From the NCBI RefSeq assembly GCF_947500765.1, contig NZ_CANMTH010000001.1, positions 124,001 through 188,000 on the forward strand: a stretch of 64,000 nt of DNA, written 5' to 3'. This DNA comes from an uncultured Formosa sp. (lineage in GTDB: Bacteria; Bacteroidota; Bacteroidia; Flavobacteriales; Flavobacteriaceae). Of this stretch, positions 37,102-45,737 are shown piece by piece (the stretch's first letter is position 1; each line of letters opens with the position of its first letter). Made by a program: the position numbers and the translations under genes. The notes under the pieces were generated by a model. The model did no database searches and was not told the DNA's origin. It saw only the letters and a program-made list of their open reading frames with translations.

Positions 37102-39096
37102 ATGAAATATATCTGCTCTCTCTTATTTATTTTGCTAATTACTCAAAGCTGTAAGAAGCCTATAAATAAAGATAATAATTCAGAAACGGTTGTTTACGAT
37201 GTAGTATTTCGAGAAAGCTTAGCGGGTACTTATAAAAAGACTCAAATAAAAACGGGGCAGTATAAGTATTATTACACATATACAGATCGAGGCCGCGGAC
37301 CAGAATATGACGAAGAAATAACACTTAATGCTAATCATTTTATTACTGCTCAAACAGTAAAAGGCATCAATTATTCCAAAGTGTCCATAGATGAAACATT
37401 TTCTACTGATAACGGTAGTGCGACTAGTGATAATTTATTTGGAAGATCTACTGCCAATTTTAACGGCAATCAATTGTATTTTCGCTTTGATGGTTCTCCA
37501 GCTATTTACGAAGTGCTTGCGCAATTATTATTAAAATCTGAAACAGGCAAAATTGCACTCTACCCAACAGGTGAAGCCGAACTAATAAAAAAAATACCGT
37601 TAGAGTTAGAAAACGGAACAGCTTTAGAGCTATTAGTTATAAAAGGCTTGGATTTAAATGCCACTTATGTTTGGATGCAAGGCGACCAAATGGTTTGTAA
37701 AATATCTGGCAATCTTCATATCGTTCGTAAAGATTTTAGCGATAAGCGTCTTGAAATGAAAAAACGTCAGGATAGTATAGAAGACGAAAGTCTTATAGAA
37801 GTCGCAAAACAACTAACACATAAAGTGAATAAGGTTGTAATTCAAAATGTAAATGTATTCACAGAAAACGGTGCGTTACTTCCTAATCAGGATGTCGTAA
37901 TAGAAGATAATACCATACAAGCTATTTATAAGACAGGTGAGCAGTCTGTAGATAAAGATGCACTATTAATTGATGGTACAGATAAAACCTTAATGCCTGG
38001 TATGTTTGATATGCATACGCATAACGATAAATTTAGAGGGTTACTTCATCTTGCAGGAGGTGTAACTTCGGTTAGAGATTTGGCAAATAATAAGCAACTT
38101 AAAACATTAGCAGATCAATTTGAAAACAATGAAATTATTGGTCCGCATATTGTAACCTATTGCGGTATTATAGATGGTCCTGGACCATTCGCGAATCAAA
38201 GAAATGTTGTAGAAACGTTAGAAGAGGGTTTAGCCGAAATTCAAGATTATAAAAATTTAGGCTATCAGCAAATTAAATTATACAGCTCGATTAAACCAGA
38301 ATGGGTCACACCATTAACCAATAAAGCACATGAGTTAGGTATGCGTGTTAGTGGACATATTCCTGCTTTTATGGATGCAACCCAAGCCATAAACCAAGGG
38401 TATAACGAGATTCAACATATTAATATGTTATTTCTTAATTTCCTTTCAGACACTATAGATACGCGTACGCCTCTTCGGTTTACCATGCCAGCACAATATG
38501 GTGCAGATTTAGATTTACATTCAAAAAAATATACAGACTTTGTAACATTGTTGCGTAAAAAAAATATTCTTATAGATCCTACAGTAGCTATTTTCGAAAA
38601 TAAGTTTCTAGCTCAAGTTGGTCAGGTAAGTCCAACGTATAGTATGGTAGAAAACAGGTTTCCTATCATCTATCAGCGTAGTTTTTATGCTGGAGGCCTG
38701 CCTCAAGAAGGCGAGCAAATACAGCGCTATAATGCCAGTTTTAATAAGATGCTCGAAGTTATTGCAGACTTATATAGAAAAGGAGTACAAATAGTTCCTG
38801 GAACAGATGGTTTACCTGGGTTTTTATATCATCGCGAGTTAGAACTTTATGTTAAAGCAGGTATACCTATACATGAGGTATTAAAATTAGCGACTATAAA
38901 ATCTGCTGAAATCACAGGGGTTTCAGACTTATATGGCTCTATTGAAAAAGGAAAAAGAGCAGATCTCATCTTAATTGATGGTAATCCATTACAAAACATT
39001 AGTGATATACGTCACGTAGAATGGACCATGACTGGCGGTCATCTTTTTTATGCTAAAGAATTGTATAGTGTAAAAGGGATTAAACACTTTAAATAA
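37102..39096 (+). CDS. Amidohydrolase-family lipoprotein (first of two)
   Basis: The 664-residue protein is a lipoprotein (LLITQSC). An N-terminal beta-rich region of about 220 residues is of unknown fold. It is followed by an amidohydrolase domain with metal ligands HTH (H305, H307 in DMHTHND), a probable carboxylated Lys (K392 in QIKLYSS), SGHIPAF, IQHINM and PGTDGLPG. The family includes prolidase- and imidazolonepropionase-like enzymes that cut C-N bonds of amides or cyclic amides. It should act in the periplasm or at the surface, after SusCD. Its architecture is the same as that of the gene at 40351. Confidence 0.86.
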   Translation: MKYICSLLFILLITQSCKKPINKDNNSETVVYDVVFRESLAGTYKKTQIKTGQYKYYYTYTDRGRGPEYDEEITLNANHFITAQTVKGINYSKVSIDETFSTDNGSATSDNLFGRSTANFNGNQLYFRFDGSPAIYEVLAQLLLKSETGKIALYPTGEAELIKKIPLELENGTALELLVIKGLDLNATYVWMQGDQMVCKISGNLHIVRKDFSDKRLEMKKRQDSIEDESLIEVAKQLTHKVNKVVIQNVNVFTENGALLPNQDVVIEDNTIQAIYKTGEQSVDKDALLIDGTDKTLMPGMFDMHTHNDKFRGLLHLAGGVTSVRDLANNKQLKTLADQFENNEIIGPHIVTYCGIIDGPGPFANQRNVVETLEEGLAEIQDYKNLGYQQIKLYSSIKPEWVTPLTNKAHELGMRVSGHIPAFMDATQAINQGYNEIQHINMLFLNFLSDTIDTRTPLRFTMPAQYGADLDLHSKKYTDFVTLLRKKNILIDPTVAIFENKFLAQVGQVSPTYSMVENRFPIIYQRSFYAGGLPQEGEQIQRYNASFNKMLEVIADLYRKGVQIVPGTDGLPGFLYHRELELYVKAGIPIHEVLKLATIKSAEITGVSDLYGSIEKGKRADLILIDGNPLQNISDIRHVEWTMTGGHLFYAKELYSVKGIKHFK

Positions 39097-39185
39097 ATAA
39101 AAAATCAGTAATTAAATACTGTCTATAAACAAGGACACCGTTACTTATTTATAGTAATAGACACAAATTAATTAATAGCTCAATT

Positions 39186-40307
39186 ATGAAATACATTTTA
39201 TTTGCACTTTTTTCAAGTTGCATGCTTTCTGCTCATTCTCAAAAATCAAGCTTCTTTAATAATAGTAGAACAATTCTAGGCATCCATAAGGAGCGCACAG
39301 CGTCTATGGGGATTGGCGATATAGATAATGATGGAGATATGGATATTGTTGTTGCTAATGGTAGACATTGGCCAGGACAGAATAAAGTATTTATAAATAA
39401 CGGTCGCGGAATTTTTACGGTTTCAAAAAACTTAGGTTCAGAACAAGAAACAAGTTACTCCACAGAGCTTGCAGATTTTAATGGAGATGGTTATTTAGAT
39501 ATCGCTGTAGGAAACGATATGGCTCCGAATTACATTTTTATAAACGACGGTGAAGGGAATTTTACTAAGGGTACTAGTTTTGGTGCTAAATATGGACATA
39601 CAAGAAATATTGTTGTTGCAGATATAGATAACGATGACGATTTAGATATTTTAATTACAAATAGAGGAAGTGAGAATGAAATTTGTTTAAATAACGGACA
39701 TGGTGTGTTTACAGAAGTTATTGGATTTGGAAACAAAAAAGATTCAACTATAGATGTTGAGGTTTCCGATATGAATGACGATGGTCATTTAGATTTAATT
39801 TTAGCCAATAGAGACGATCAACCAAACTATGTGTATTTAAATGATGGGAATCTAAATTTTAATAAAAAAACACCTTACGGAACAGGTAACGATGTTACAA
39901 GATCTGTAGGGGTTACAGATATAGATAAAGATGGCTTTAAGGATATTATAACAGCAAATATTGGCGAGCCTAATGTTATTTATTTCGGAAATAAAAAAGG
40001 AACATACGAGCGTAAAGTGAGGTTCGACGAAAGTTCAGATAAATCGTATGCGTTGTCTATTGGCGACTTAAATGGCGATGGAAATACAGATATTGTTATA
40101 GGAAATGTAGGATCTCCAAACACTGTTTTTATTAATTCTGGAGATGCAACGTCTTGGGAGAAAATAGAATTAAATAAGCAAGATTTTAGTACTTACGATA
40201 TTCTGATGTATGATCTTAATGGTGATCATAAGTTAGATATTATTGAAAGTAATTCAGACGAATTAAACCTCTTTTATTTCAACAGATTCACTCCTAAATT
40301 TCCTTGA
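39186..40307 (+). CDS. Exported FG-GAP/VCBS repeat protein (seven repeats)
   Basis: The 373-residue protein has a signal peptide (ends near SAHSQ) and seven calcium-binding repeat motifs, from IGDIDNDGDMDI through LADFNGDGYLDI, VADIDNDDDLDI, VSDMNDDGHLDL, VTDIDKDGFKDI and IGDLNGDGNTDI to MYDLNGDHKLDI. The last two deviate most. Seven repeats fit a single seven-bladed beta-propeller. No catalytic site or sorting domain is visible. It could be a binding protein for the locus substrate; this is a guess from position. Confidence 0.85.
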   Translation: MKYILFALFSSCMLSAHSQKSSFFNNSRTILGIHKERTASMGIGDIDNDGDMDIVVANGRHWPGQNKVFINNGRGIFTVSKNLGSEQETSYSTELADFNGDGYLDIAVGNDMAPNYIFINDGEGNFTKGTSFGAKYGHTRNIVVADIDNDDDLDILITNRGSENEICLNNGHGVFTEVIGFGNKKDSTIDVEVSDMNDDGHLDLILANRDDQPNYVYLNDGNLNFNKKTPYGTGNDVTRSVGVTDIDKDGFKDIITANIGEPNVIYFGNKKGTYERKVRFDESSDKSYALSIGDLNGDGNTDIVIGNVGSPNTVFINSGDATSWEKIELNKQDFSTYDILMYDLNGDHKLDIIESNSDELNLFYFNRFTPKFP

Positions 40308-40350
40308 TTTTAATTCTAAATCACAATTATAATATTTAAAAAAATTCACA

Positions 40351-42402
40351 ATGATATATAAAATAAATAAGATTAATAGAGCAAGTCACTTATTAAAAAT
40401 AGGTGTGCTGCTTTTAGTTACAGGTTGTTCAACCGCACCGTCAAAATGGGAGAATATAAATGAAGAAGGTACTTTTTTAGTATATAGAAGGCAATCTTTA
40501 ATTGGTGAAGAATCCTATTCAATCACATCTACTAAAGATTCTATTATAGTAAAGTCGCTTCAAGGAGAAAACGAAAGAGGTCGAATTACAGGTGTCGAGG
40601 CAGAATTACATTTAGACATGAATTTAGAGACTTCTTTTTATTTAAATAGACGCATAACAAAAAATGATACCATTGTTAATTTAGAAGTTAAAAAAACATC
40701 TGAAGGTGTTTCTGTTTGGGAGAAAAATAGAGATTTTGTAGAAACAAAAAAATCTGAATTTTTTCCAGTACATAGTAATATTCCCGCAGGAATAGAAATG
40801 ATGTTATATCATTATTATTTTAAGAAAGGAGGAAAAGGAAGTCTTCCTATTTTACCAAGAGGTGAAGTGTCTATGAATTTTATTAAAAAAGATACGGCAA
40901 AAATTAAAGGAGAAGACGTAATCTTAAGTAGGTATGTTGTAGAAGGTATAAATTGGGGAGGAAGAACAATTTGGGTAGACGAATCTCAAAATTTAGTGGC
41001 GCTTGTAAAAGCAAATACTCAAATAAGAGAGTACATAAAAAAAGGTTATGAAGAAGCAAAACCACTTTTTGTTCAAGGAAATGTTGAAGAACAAATGGCT
41101 GCGTTATCAAAATATACGGAAGATTTAAAAGGTACACAGGCTAAAATTAAAGCCTTAGTTGGTGGGAATCTTGTAGACGGACTTAGTGATGTTGCGCAAG
41201 AAGATATGACGTTAATTATAACAGACGGTCGTATTTCGAAAATTGGTAAACGTTCTGAAATTGAAATTCCAGAAGGTGCAGAAGTTATAGATGTAACAGG
41301 TAAAACATTAATTCCAGGGTTATGGGATATGCATGCACATTCTAACCAAGTACAATGGGCACCAGCTTATTTAGCAGGAGGAGTTACAACCATTCGTGAT
41401 AACGGAAACGAACTTGAATTTGCAACTTCGTTTAGAGATGCCATTGCTAAAAATGGAGCTGTAGGACCAGATATTTTATTAGCCGGTATGACAGATGGTG
41501 CAGGAATACAAGGTAACGGAGTGGTTAGAGCTAGAACAGAGCAAGAAGCTAAAGAAGTTGCAGATTTATATTTTTCAAACGGATATAAACAAATAAAAAT
41601 TTATTCGTCTGTAAGCCCAGAATTAACTAAAGTTTTGGCAGAAGAAGGTCATAAACGAGGTATGTCTATTACAGGTCACGTACCTAGTGCTATCGGAAAT
41701 GCGCGTGGTGCTATCAATGCAGGTATGGATATGTTAAGTCATACATCTAGAGTATTAACAGTGCTTTTCCCAGATAAAAAAGTAAAAGAACTAGGAACTA
41801 ATTTTATTTCTAAGAACGATATTAGTCAAGAACAAATTGATGATGCGACTGCTTTTCTTTTAGAACATAAAACAGTTTTAGATCCAACAATTGCTTTAAG
41901 TGTTGTAAGAGCAATGCCTAAAGGTGCTGTAATAGAAAGTATTGAACCGTTTTCTAATAGAATAGCATACGAGTTGTTTGAAGGTAAACGATTTAGAGGT
42001 GGTGTATCGCCAGCACGTTCTGAGGAAGCTAAAGCAGATTATATAAAATCTATGGGTATTCTTGGACAATTTTACAAAGCAGGAGTTCCTATTGTTGCGG
42101 GAACAGATAATGTAGTTCCTGTTTTTGGTCTGTATTTAGAGATTGAAACGTATCAGAAATATGGAAATATGACACCTTTAGAAGCTTTAAAAACAGCGAC
42201 AATTATTCCTGCAAAAGCAATGGGATTAGATGCGCAAACGGGGACTTTAGAGGTCGGAAAAGAAGGAGATATAGCTATTTTAGATAAAAATCCTTTATTA
42301 AATATCTCTAACATAAGAACGGTTTCTGCGGTAGTTACAAACGGAAATTATTACAAGAGCAATCCATTATGGGAAGCAGCAGATTTTAAACCTGCAGAAT
42401 AG
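40351..42402 (+). CDS. Amidohydrolase-family lipoprotein (second of two)
   Basis: The 683-residue protein is a lipoprotein (LLLVTGCSTAP). It has an N-terminal region of about 260 residues and an amidohydrolase domain with HAH ligands (H328, H330 in WDMHAHSNQ), QIKIYSS, TGHVPSA, LSHTSRV and AGTDNVV. The N-terminal parts of this protein and the one at 37102 share a similar pattern (PRGEVSMNFIKK versus PTGEAELIKK, then a WVDESQNLVALV-like strand), so both are probably paralogues. Different substrate positions of one pathway are plausible. Confidence 0.86.
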   Translation: MIYKINKINRASHLLKIGVLLLVTGCSTAPSKWENINEEGTFLVYRRQSLIGEESYSITSTKDSIIVKSLQGENERGRITGVEAELHLDMNLETSFYLNRRITKNDTIVNLEVKKTSEGVSVWEKNRDFVETKKSEFFPVHSNIPAGIEMMLYHYYFKKGGKGSLPILPRGEVSMNFIKKDTAKIKGEDVILSRYVVEGINWGGRTIWVDESQNLVALVKANTQIREYIKKGYEEAKPLFVQGNVEEQMAALSKYTEDLKGTQAKIKALVGGNLVDGLSDVAQEDMTLIITDGRISKIGKRSEIEIPEGAEVIDVTGKTLIPGLWDMHAHSNQVQWAPAYLAGGVTTIRDNGNELEFATSFRDAIAKNGAVGPDILLAGMTDGAGIQGNGVVRARTEQEAKEVADLYFSNGYKQIKIYSSVSPELTKVLAEEGHKRGMSITGHVPSAIGNARGAINAGMDMLSHTSRVLTVLFPDKKVKELGTNFISKNDISQEQIDDATAFLLEHKTVLDPTIALSVVRAMPKGAVIESIEPFSNRIAYELFEGKRFRGGVSPARSEEAKADYIKSMGILGQFYKAGVPIVAGTDNVVPVFGLYLEIETYQKYGNMTPLEALKTATIIPAKAMGLDAQTGTLEVGKEGDIAILDKNPLLNISNIRTVSAVVTNGNYYKSNPLWEAADFKPAE

Positions 42403-42438
42403 TTGTCTTATTATTAAAATTATTAAACATAAAAAATT

Positions 42439-42987
42439 ATGAGTAAAATTCTAAATCTATTTTTTGTAGTTATTTTAATGGCTAGTTGTGCAAAACAAGA
42501 GCCTATAGAAACTCCAGATAAAGATTATAATCCTGAAGCGAAGTTAGAGGCTTTAAATATAGTGCTTCCAGAACCACCTAAACCCGTTGCAAACTATGTG
42601 AATGGAGTAAGAACAGGTAACCTTATTTTCTTAGCAGGAAAAGGTCCTAAACGTGTAGATGGTACAGAAATAACTGGGAAATTAGGAGTAGATATTACTA
42701 TTGATGAAGGTTATGGAGCAGCCAGATTAACTGCAATTAACCAACTTGCTGTGTTAAAAGAGATGCTTGGAGATTTAAATAAAGTGAAACGTATTGTAAA
42801 GGTTTTAGGTTTGGTAAATTCTGATCCTAATTTTGTAGAGCAACCCAAAGTTATTAACGGATTTTCAGACTTAATGGTCGATGTTTTTGGAGAAAAAGGA
42901 AAACATGCTCGCGCTGCTATTGGAGTTGCATCTTTGCCTCGTGCTCAGGCTGTTGAAATTGAATTAGTTGTTGAGGTTTACGAATAA
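42439..42987 (+). CDS. RidA-family (YjgF/UK114) protein, lipoprotein form
   Basis: The 182-residue protein begins with a lipoprotein signal (VILMASC, Cys17) and continues into a RidA fold. Arg158 in HARAAIG matches the substrate-binding Arg of RidA, and VEIELV matches the C-terminal strand with its Glu. Classical RidA hydrolyses reactive enamine/imine products of PLP enzymes in the cytoplasm. Here the signal predicts an exported protein, so its substrate would be extracytoplasmic. Members of this subgroup can have other functions. It lies 36 bp after the second amidohydrolase. Confidence 0.82.
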   Translation: MSKILNLFFVVILMASCAKQEPIETPDKDYNPEAKLEALNIVLPEPPKPVANYVNGVRTGNLIFLAGKGPKRVDGTEITGKLGVDITIDEGYGAARLTAINQLAVLKEMLGDLNKVKRIVKVLGLVNSDPNFVEQPKVINGFSDLMVDVFGEKGKHARAAIGVASLPRAQAVEIELVVEVYE

Positions 42988-43038
42988 ATTTCTTTGATAA
43001 AAAAAACAAATATTTCAATATTTAAAAGATAATAAACA

Positions 43039-44007
43039 ATGCAATTTGCAATAAATACAACATTTAGCAATATTAGATTTAAATTGAATACCATTTTAAA
43101 ATCGGTTTTATTATTTCTACTTGCTTTAAGTTTTACACAATACAGTAATGCTCAAGAATTAAAATTAAAATATTTTGGTGGTGCCGGCTGGGAAATGTCA
43201 GAAGGAAATGTAACCATTTTAGTCGATCCGTATATTTCTAGATTAAAATTAGGAGATAGTCCGTCTAACAGTAAAGATGATACTCGAAAAAGTTATTATC
43301 CAAAAGATGTCTATCAATCAGATACGATAACAATTAATAAAGTCCTTGATAAAAAAGTAGATTTTATACTTGTACATCATTCACATTTAGATCATTTAGC
43401 CGATGTGCCTTACATCGCTAAAAAAACTGGAGCAAAAGTTATTGCCACCGAAACGAGTTGTAAAATTCTGAAAGCTTACGGGATTCCAGAAGATCAATTA
43501 TTGAGAGTTAGAGGCGGTGAGGATTATCAGTTCGATAAATTTTCAGTTCGCGTCATTCCATCAATTCATTCTGCATTAGATGATAAACATTATTACGATT
43601 CTAGACAGCATACAGAAGACATAGATTTGCCCTTAAAATTAGAGGATTTTATAGAAGGAAAATCATTAATGTTTTTAGTGCGTTTTAAAAATCATAAAGT
43701 GTTAACTGCCGGATCTATGAATTTTATAGAAAGAGAAGTCGGTGGTTTAAAGCCAGATATTATTTTGCCTGGAGTTAATTTTTCAAGGTTAGAAATTTAT
43801 AAATACACAGAGCGTTTATTGGCGTTAACAAATTTCCCAAAAATAGTAATACCAACGCATTGGGATAATTTTAGAGTGCCTTATGGCTTTTCTCAAGCAG
43901 ATGCTATTGCGAAAAAAGTGAATCCTTTTATAGAGGAAGTAAAGTTAGCTTCACCAAATTCGAAAGTAATTGTTCCGGTGCATTTAGAAACAATAACTAT
44001 AAAATAA
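43039..44007 (+). CDS. Exported MBL-fold metallo-hydrolase
   Basis: The 322-residue protein has a signal peptide (ends near QYSNAQE, residue 39) and the metal motif HSHLDH within VHHSHLDHLADVP. A later IPTHWDN gives another metal His. It resembles the Lactamase_B_2/UPF0173-like branch. As it is exported and encoded within the locus, hydrolysis of an ester, lactone or amide in the periplasm is likely. The exact reaction is not assignable. Confidence 0.82.
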   Translation: MQFAINTTFSNIRFKLNTILKSVLLFLLALSFTQYSNAQELKLKYFGGAGWEMSEGNVTILVDPYISRLKLGDSPSNSKDDTRKSYYPKDVYQSDTITINKVLDKKVDFILVHHSHLDHLADVPYIAKKTGAKVIATETSCKILKAYGIPEDQLLRVRGGEDYQFDKFSVRVIPSIHSALDDKHYYDSRQHTEDIDLPLKLEDFIEGKSLMFLVRFKNHKVLTAGSMNFIEREVGGLKPDIILPGVNFSRLEIYKYTERLLALTNFPKIVIPTHWDNFRVPYGFSQADAIAKKVNPFIEEVKLASPNSKVIVPVHLETITIK

Positions 44008-44063
44008 ACGAGTAAATTTGAATTGGTATAACGCGTCGGTTCGTTCGTATTAAAAGGATTAAA

Positions 44064-44549
44064 ATGAAACTAATATTTATTCAAACAGGAGGTACAATAG
44101 ATAAGGAATATCCGCACACTACAAAAGGCTGGGCATTCGAATTTGGAGCACCTGCAACAATTCGAATTTTAGAAAAATTAAATCCTTCTTTTAAGTATGA
44201 AATTGTTACTGCTTGTCAGAAAGATAGTCTAGAAATTACAGACGATGATAGAACTAACTTAGCGAAGTTAATTAACAAGTATCCTGAACGTAAATTTATT
44301 GTAACTCATGGTACGGATACTATGATAGAAACAGCTAAGTTTTTAGAAGCGCATGTTAAGAATAAACTCATTGTAATAACAGGAGCTATGCTTCCTGAAC
44401 GCTTTTATACTTCCGATGCTCCAATACAATTAGGAACGGCAATTGCAACAGCTAATTTAATAGATACAGGTGTTTATATTGCTATGCATGGTATTGTAAA
44501 ACGCGCATCAGATATCAATAGAAATTTAGAAACAGGACAGTATTATTAA
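44064..44549 (+). CDS. Single-domain asparaginase-like protein
   Basis: The 161-residue protein contains the two asparaginase signatures, IQTGGTID (T11) and THGTDTM (T84, D85). It ends after the N-terminal domain, whereas type I L-asparaginases are about 330 residues. Short stand-alone asparaginase-domain proteins are annotated in other bacteria. The active site of the family is completed by a neighbouring subunit, so oligomeric function is possible. No signal is visible, so it is cytoplasmic. It is followed after 12 bp by the PLP enzyme. Confidence 0.82.
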   Translation: MKLIFIQTGGTIDKEYPHTTKGWAFEFGAPATIRILEKLNPSFKYEIVTACQKDSLEITDDDRTNLAKLINKYPERKFIVTHGTDTMIETAKFLEAHVKNKLIVITGAMLPERFYTSDAPIQLGTAIATANLIDTGVYIAMHGIVKRASDINRNLETGQYY

Positions 44550-44561
44550 TGATATAAGTTT

Positions 44562-45497
44562 ATGGAAAAAGACAAATTAATACAAGTTCATAAAAGCATT
44601 CAGCCTTATATTCATAACACGACTGTTTTAACATCAAAATTAATAGATGGTATTGCAGGATCACAGTTGTTTTTTAAATGCGAAAATTTTCAGAAAATGG
44701 GAGCATTTAAGATGAGAGGAGCAACAAATGCAATTATAAATCTTTCCGAAGCGCAAAAAAATAAAGGTGTGGTTACACATTCCTCAGGTAACTTTGCGCA
44801 AGCTTTAGCTTTATCTGCTCAGAGTTTAGGAGTACGTGCATTTATTGTTATGCCAAGCACTGCGCCTCAAGTAAAAAAAGATGCGGTTAAAGGCTATGGT
44901 GGTATTATTGTAGAATGCGAGCCCACACTTACGGCTAGAGAAACAACGGCCAAAGAGATACAAGAAAAAGAAGACGTTACGTTTATACATCCGTCTAATA
45001 ATATAGATGTTATTTTGGGTCAAGGTACGGCTTGTAAAGAACTTCTAGAAAACGAGCCTGATTTAGATTACATATTTGTGCCTGTTGGAGGAGGAGGTTT
45101 AATTGCTGGCACGGCATTATCTGCGTATTATTTTGGTAATAACTGTAAAGTGATAGGAGGAGAGCCTTTTGAGGCAGATGATGCTTATAGATCCTTACAG
45201 AGTGGTGTAATTCAGGCAAACACGTCTACAAATACTATAGCAGATGGTCTTAAGACACAATTAGGAGATGTAAATTTCCCTATCATTCAGAAACATGTGG
45301 ATAAGATTATTCGTGTAACAGAAGCTGAAATTGTAGCCGCAATGAAGCTTATTTGGGAACGTCTTAAAATTGTTTCAGAACCTTCGTCTGCAGTTGCATT
45401 AGCTGCTTTTTTACAAGAGAAAGACATATTTAAAAATAAAAAAATAGGAATTATTATTTCTGGAGGAAATGTAGATTTAAGTCACTTGCCTTTCTAA
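44562..45497 (+). CDS. PLP-dependent threonine/serine dehydratase-type enzyme (fold type II)
   Basis: The 311-residue enzyme has the PLP-lysine motif GAFKMRGA (K50), the SSGNFAQALA loop and the phosphate-binding loop VGGGGLIAG. The size fits threonine/serine dehydratase, serine racemase or 3-hydroxyaspartate ammonia-lyase, with no regulatory ACT domain, which suggests a catabolic rather than biosynthetic enzyme. It is cytoplasmic and the last gene of the locus. It would convert a released amino acid to a 2-oxo acid and ammonia. Confidence 0.88.
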   Translation: MEKDKLIQVHKSIQPYIHNTTVLTSKLIDGIAGSQLFFKCENFQKMGAFKMRGATNAIINLSEAQKNKGVVTHSSGNFAQALALSAQSLGVRAFIVMPSTAPQVKKDAVKGYGGIIVECEPTLTARETTAKEIQEKEDVTFIHPSNNIDVILGQGTACKELLENEPDLDYIFVPVGGGGLIAGTALSAYYFGNNCKVIGGEPFEADDAYRSLQSGVIQANTSTNTIADGLKTQLGDVNFPIIQKHVDKIIRVTEAEIVAAMKLIWERLKIVSEPSSAVALAAFLQEKDIFKNKKIGIIISGGNVDLSHLPF

Positions 45498-45552
45498 TAA
45501 TATAAAAAAGAAATAAGAATTTTAATACGTTTTGATAGTTGGTTATTTTGTT

Positions 45553-45591
45553 AAGAGGATATGGTTTTGAACTTCTATATCCTCTTTTTTT
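45553..45591 (+). terminator. Rho-independent terminator closing the SusCD locus
   Basis: A 10-bp stem (45553-45562 with 45577-45586) and a T-run, 56 nt after the dehydratase stop. It is the first clear terminator after the one at 28415-28447, so genes between 28989 and 45497 may share transcripts. Confidence 0.85.
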
Positions 45592-45737
45592 ATGACTTAA
45601 AAAAATTTAATTTTATAGTACGTCACTGCATATTTAAGGTATCCTATTCTTCTTAAAATATTTTAGTTTACGGAAAAACCGTAACTATTTTCCTTTTCAA
45701 AATTTTACCTTTATCGGAAATTATAGGTCGACAAACT

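Noticed and set aside
35893..45497. Polysaccharide utilisation locus for a glycan
   Set aside because: SusCD alone suggests it, but no glycoside hydrolase, polysaccharide lyase, carbohydrate esterase or sulfatase is encoded in the locus.
45668..45684. Small hairpin TTACGG/CCGTAA upstream of the CPBP gene as a terminator
   Set aside because: Only six pairs, and the following tract is interrupted; a better terminator lies at 45553-45591.
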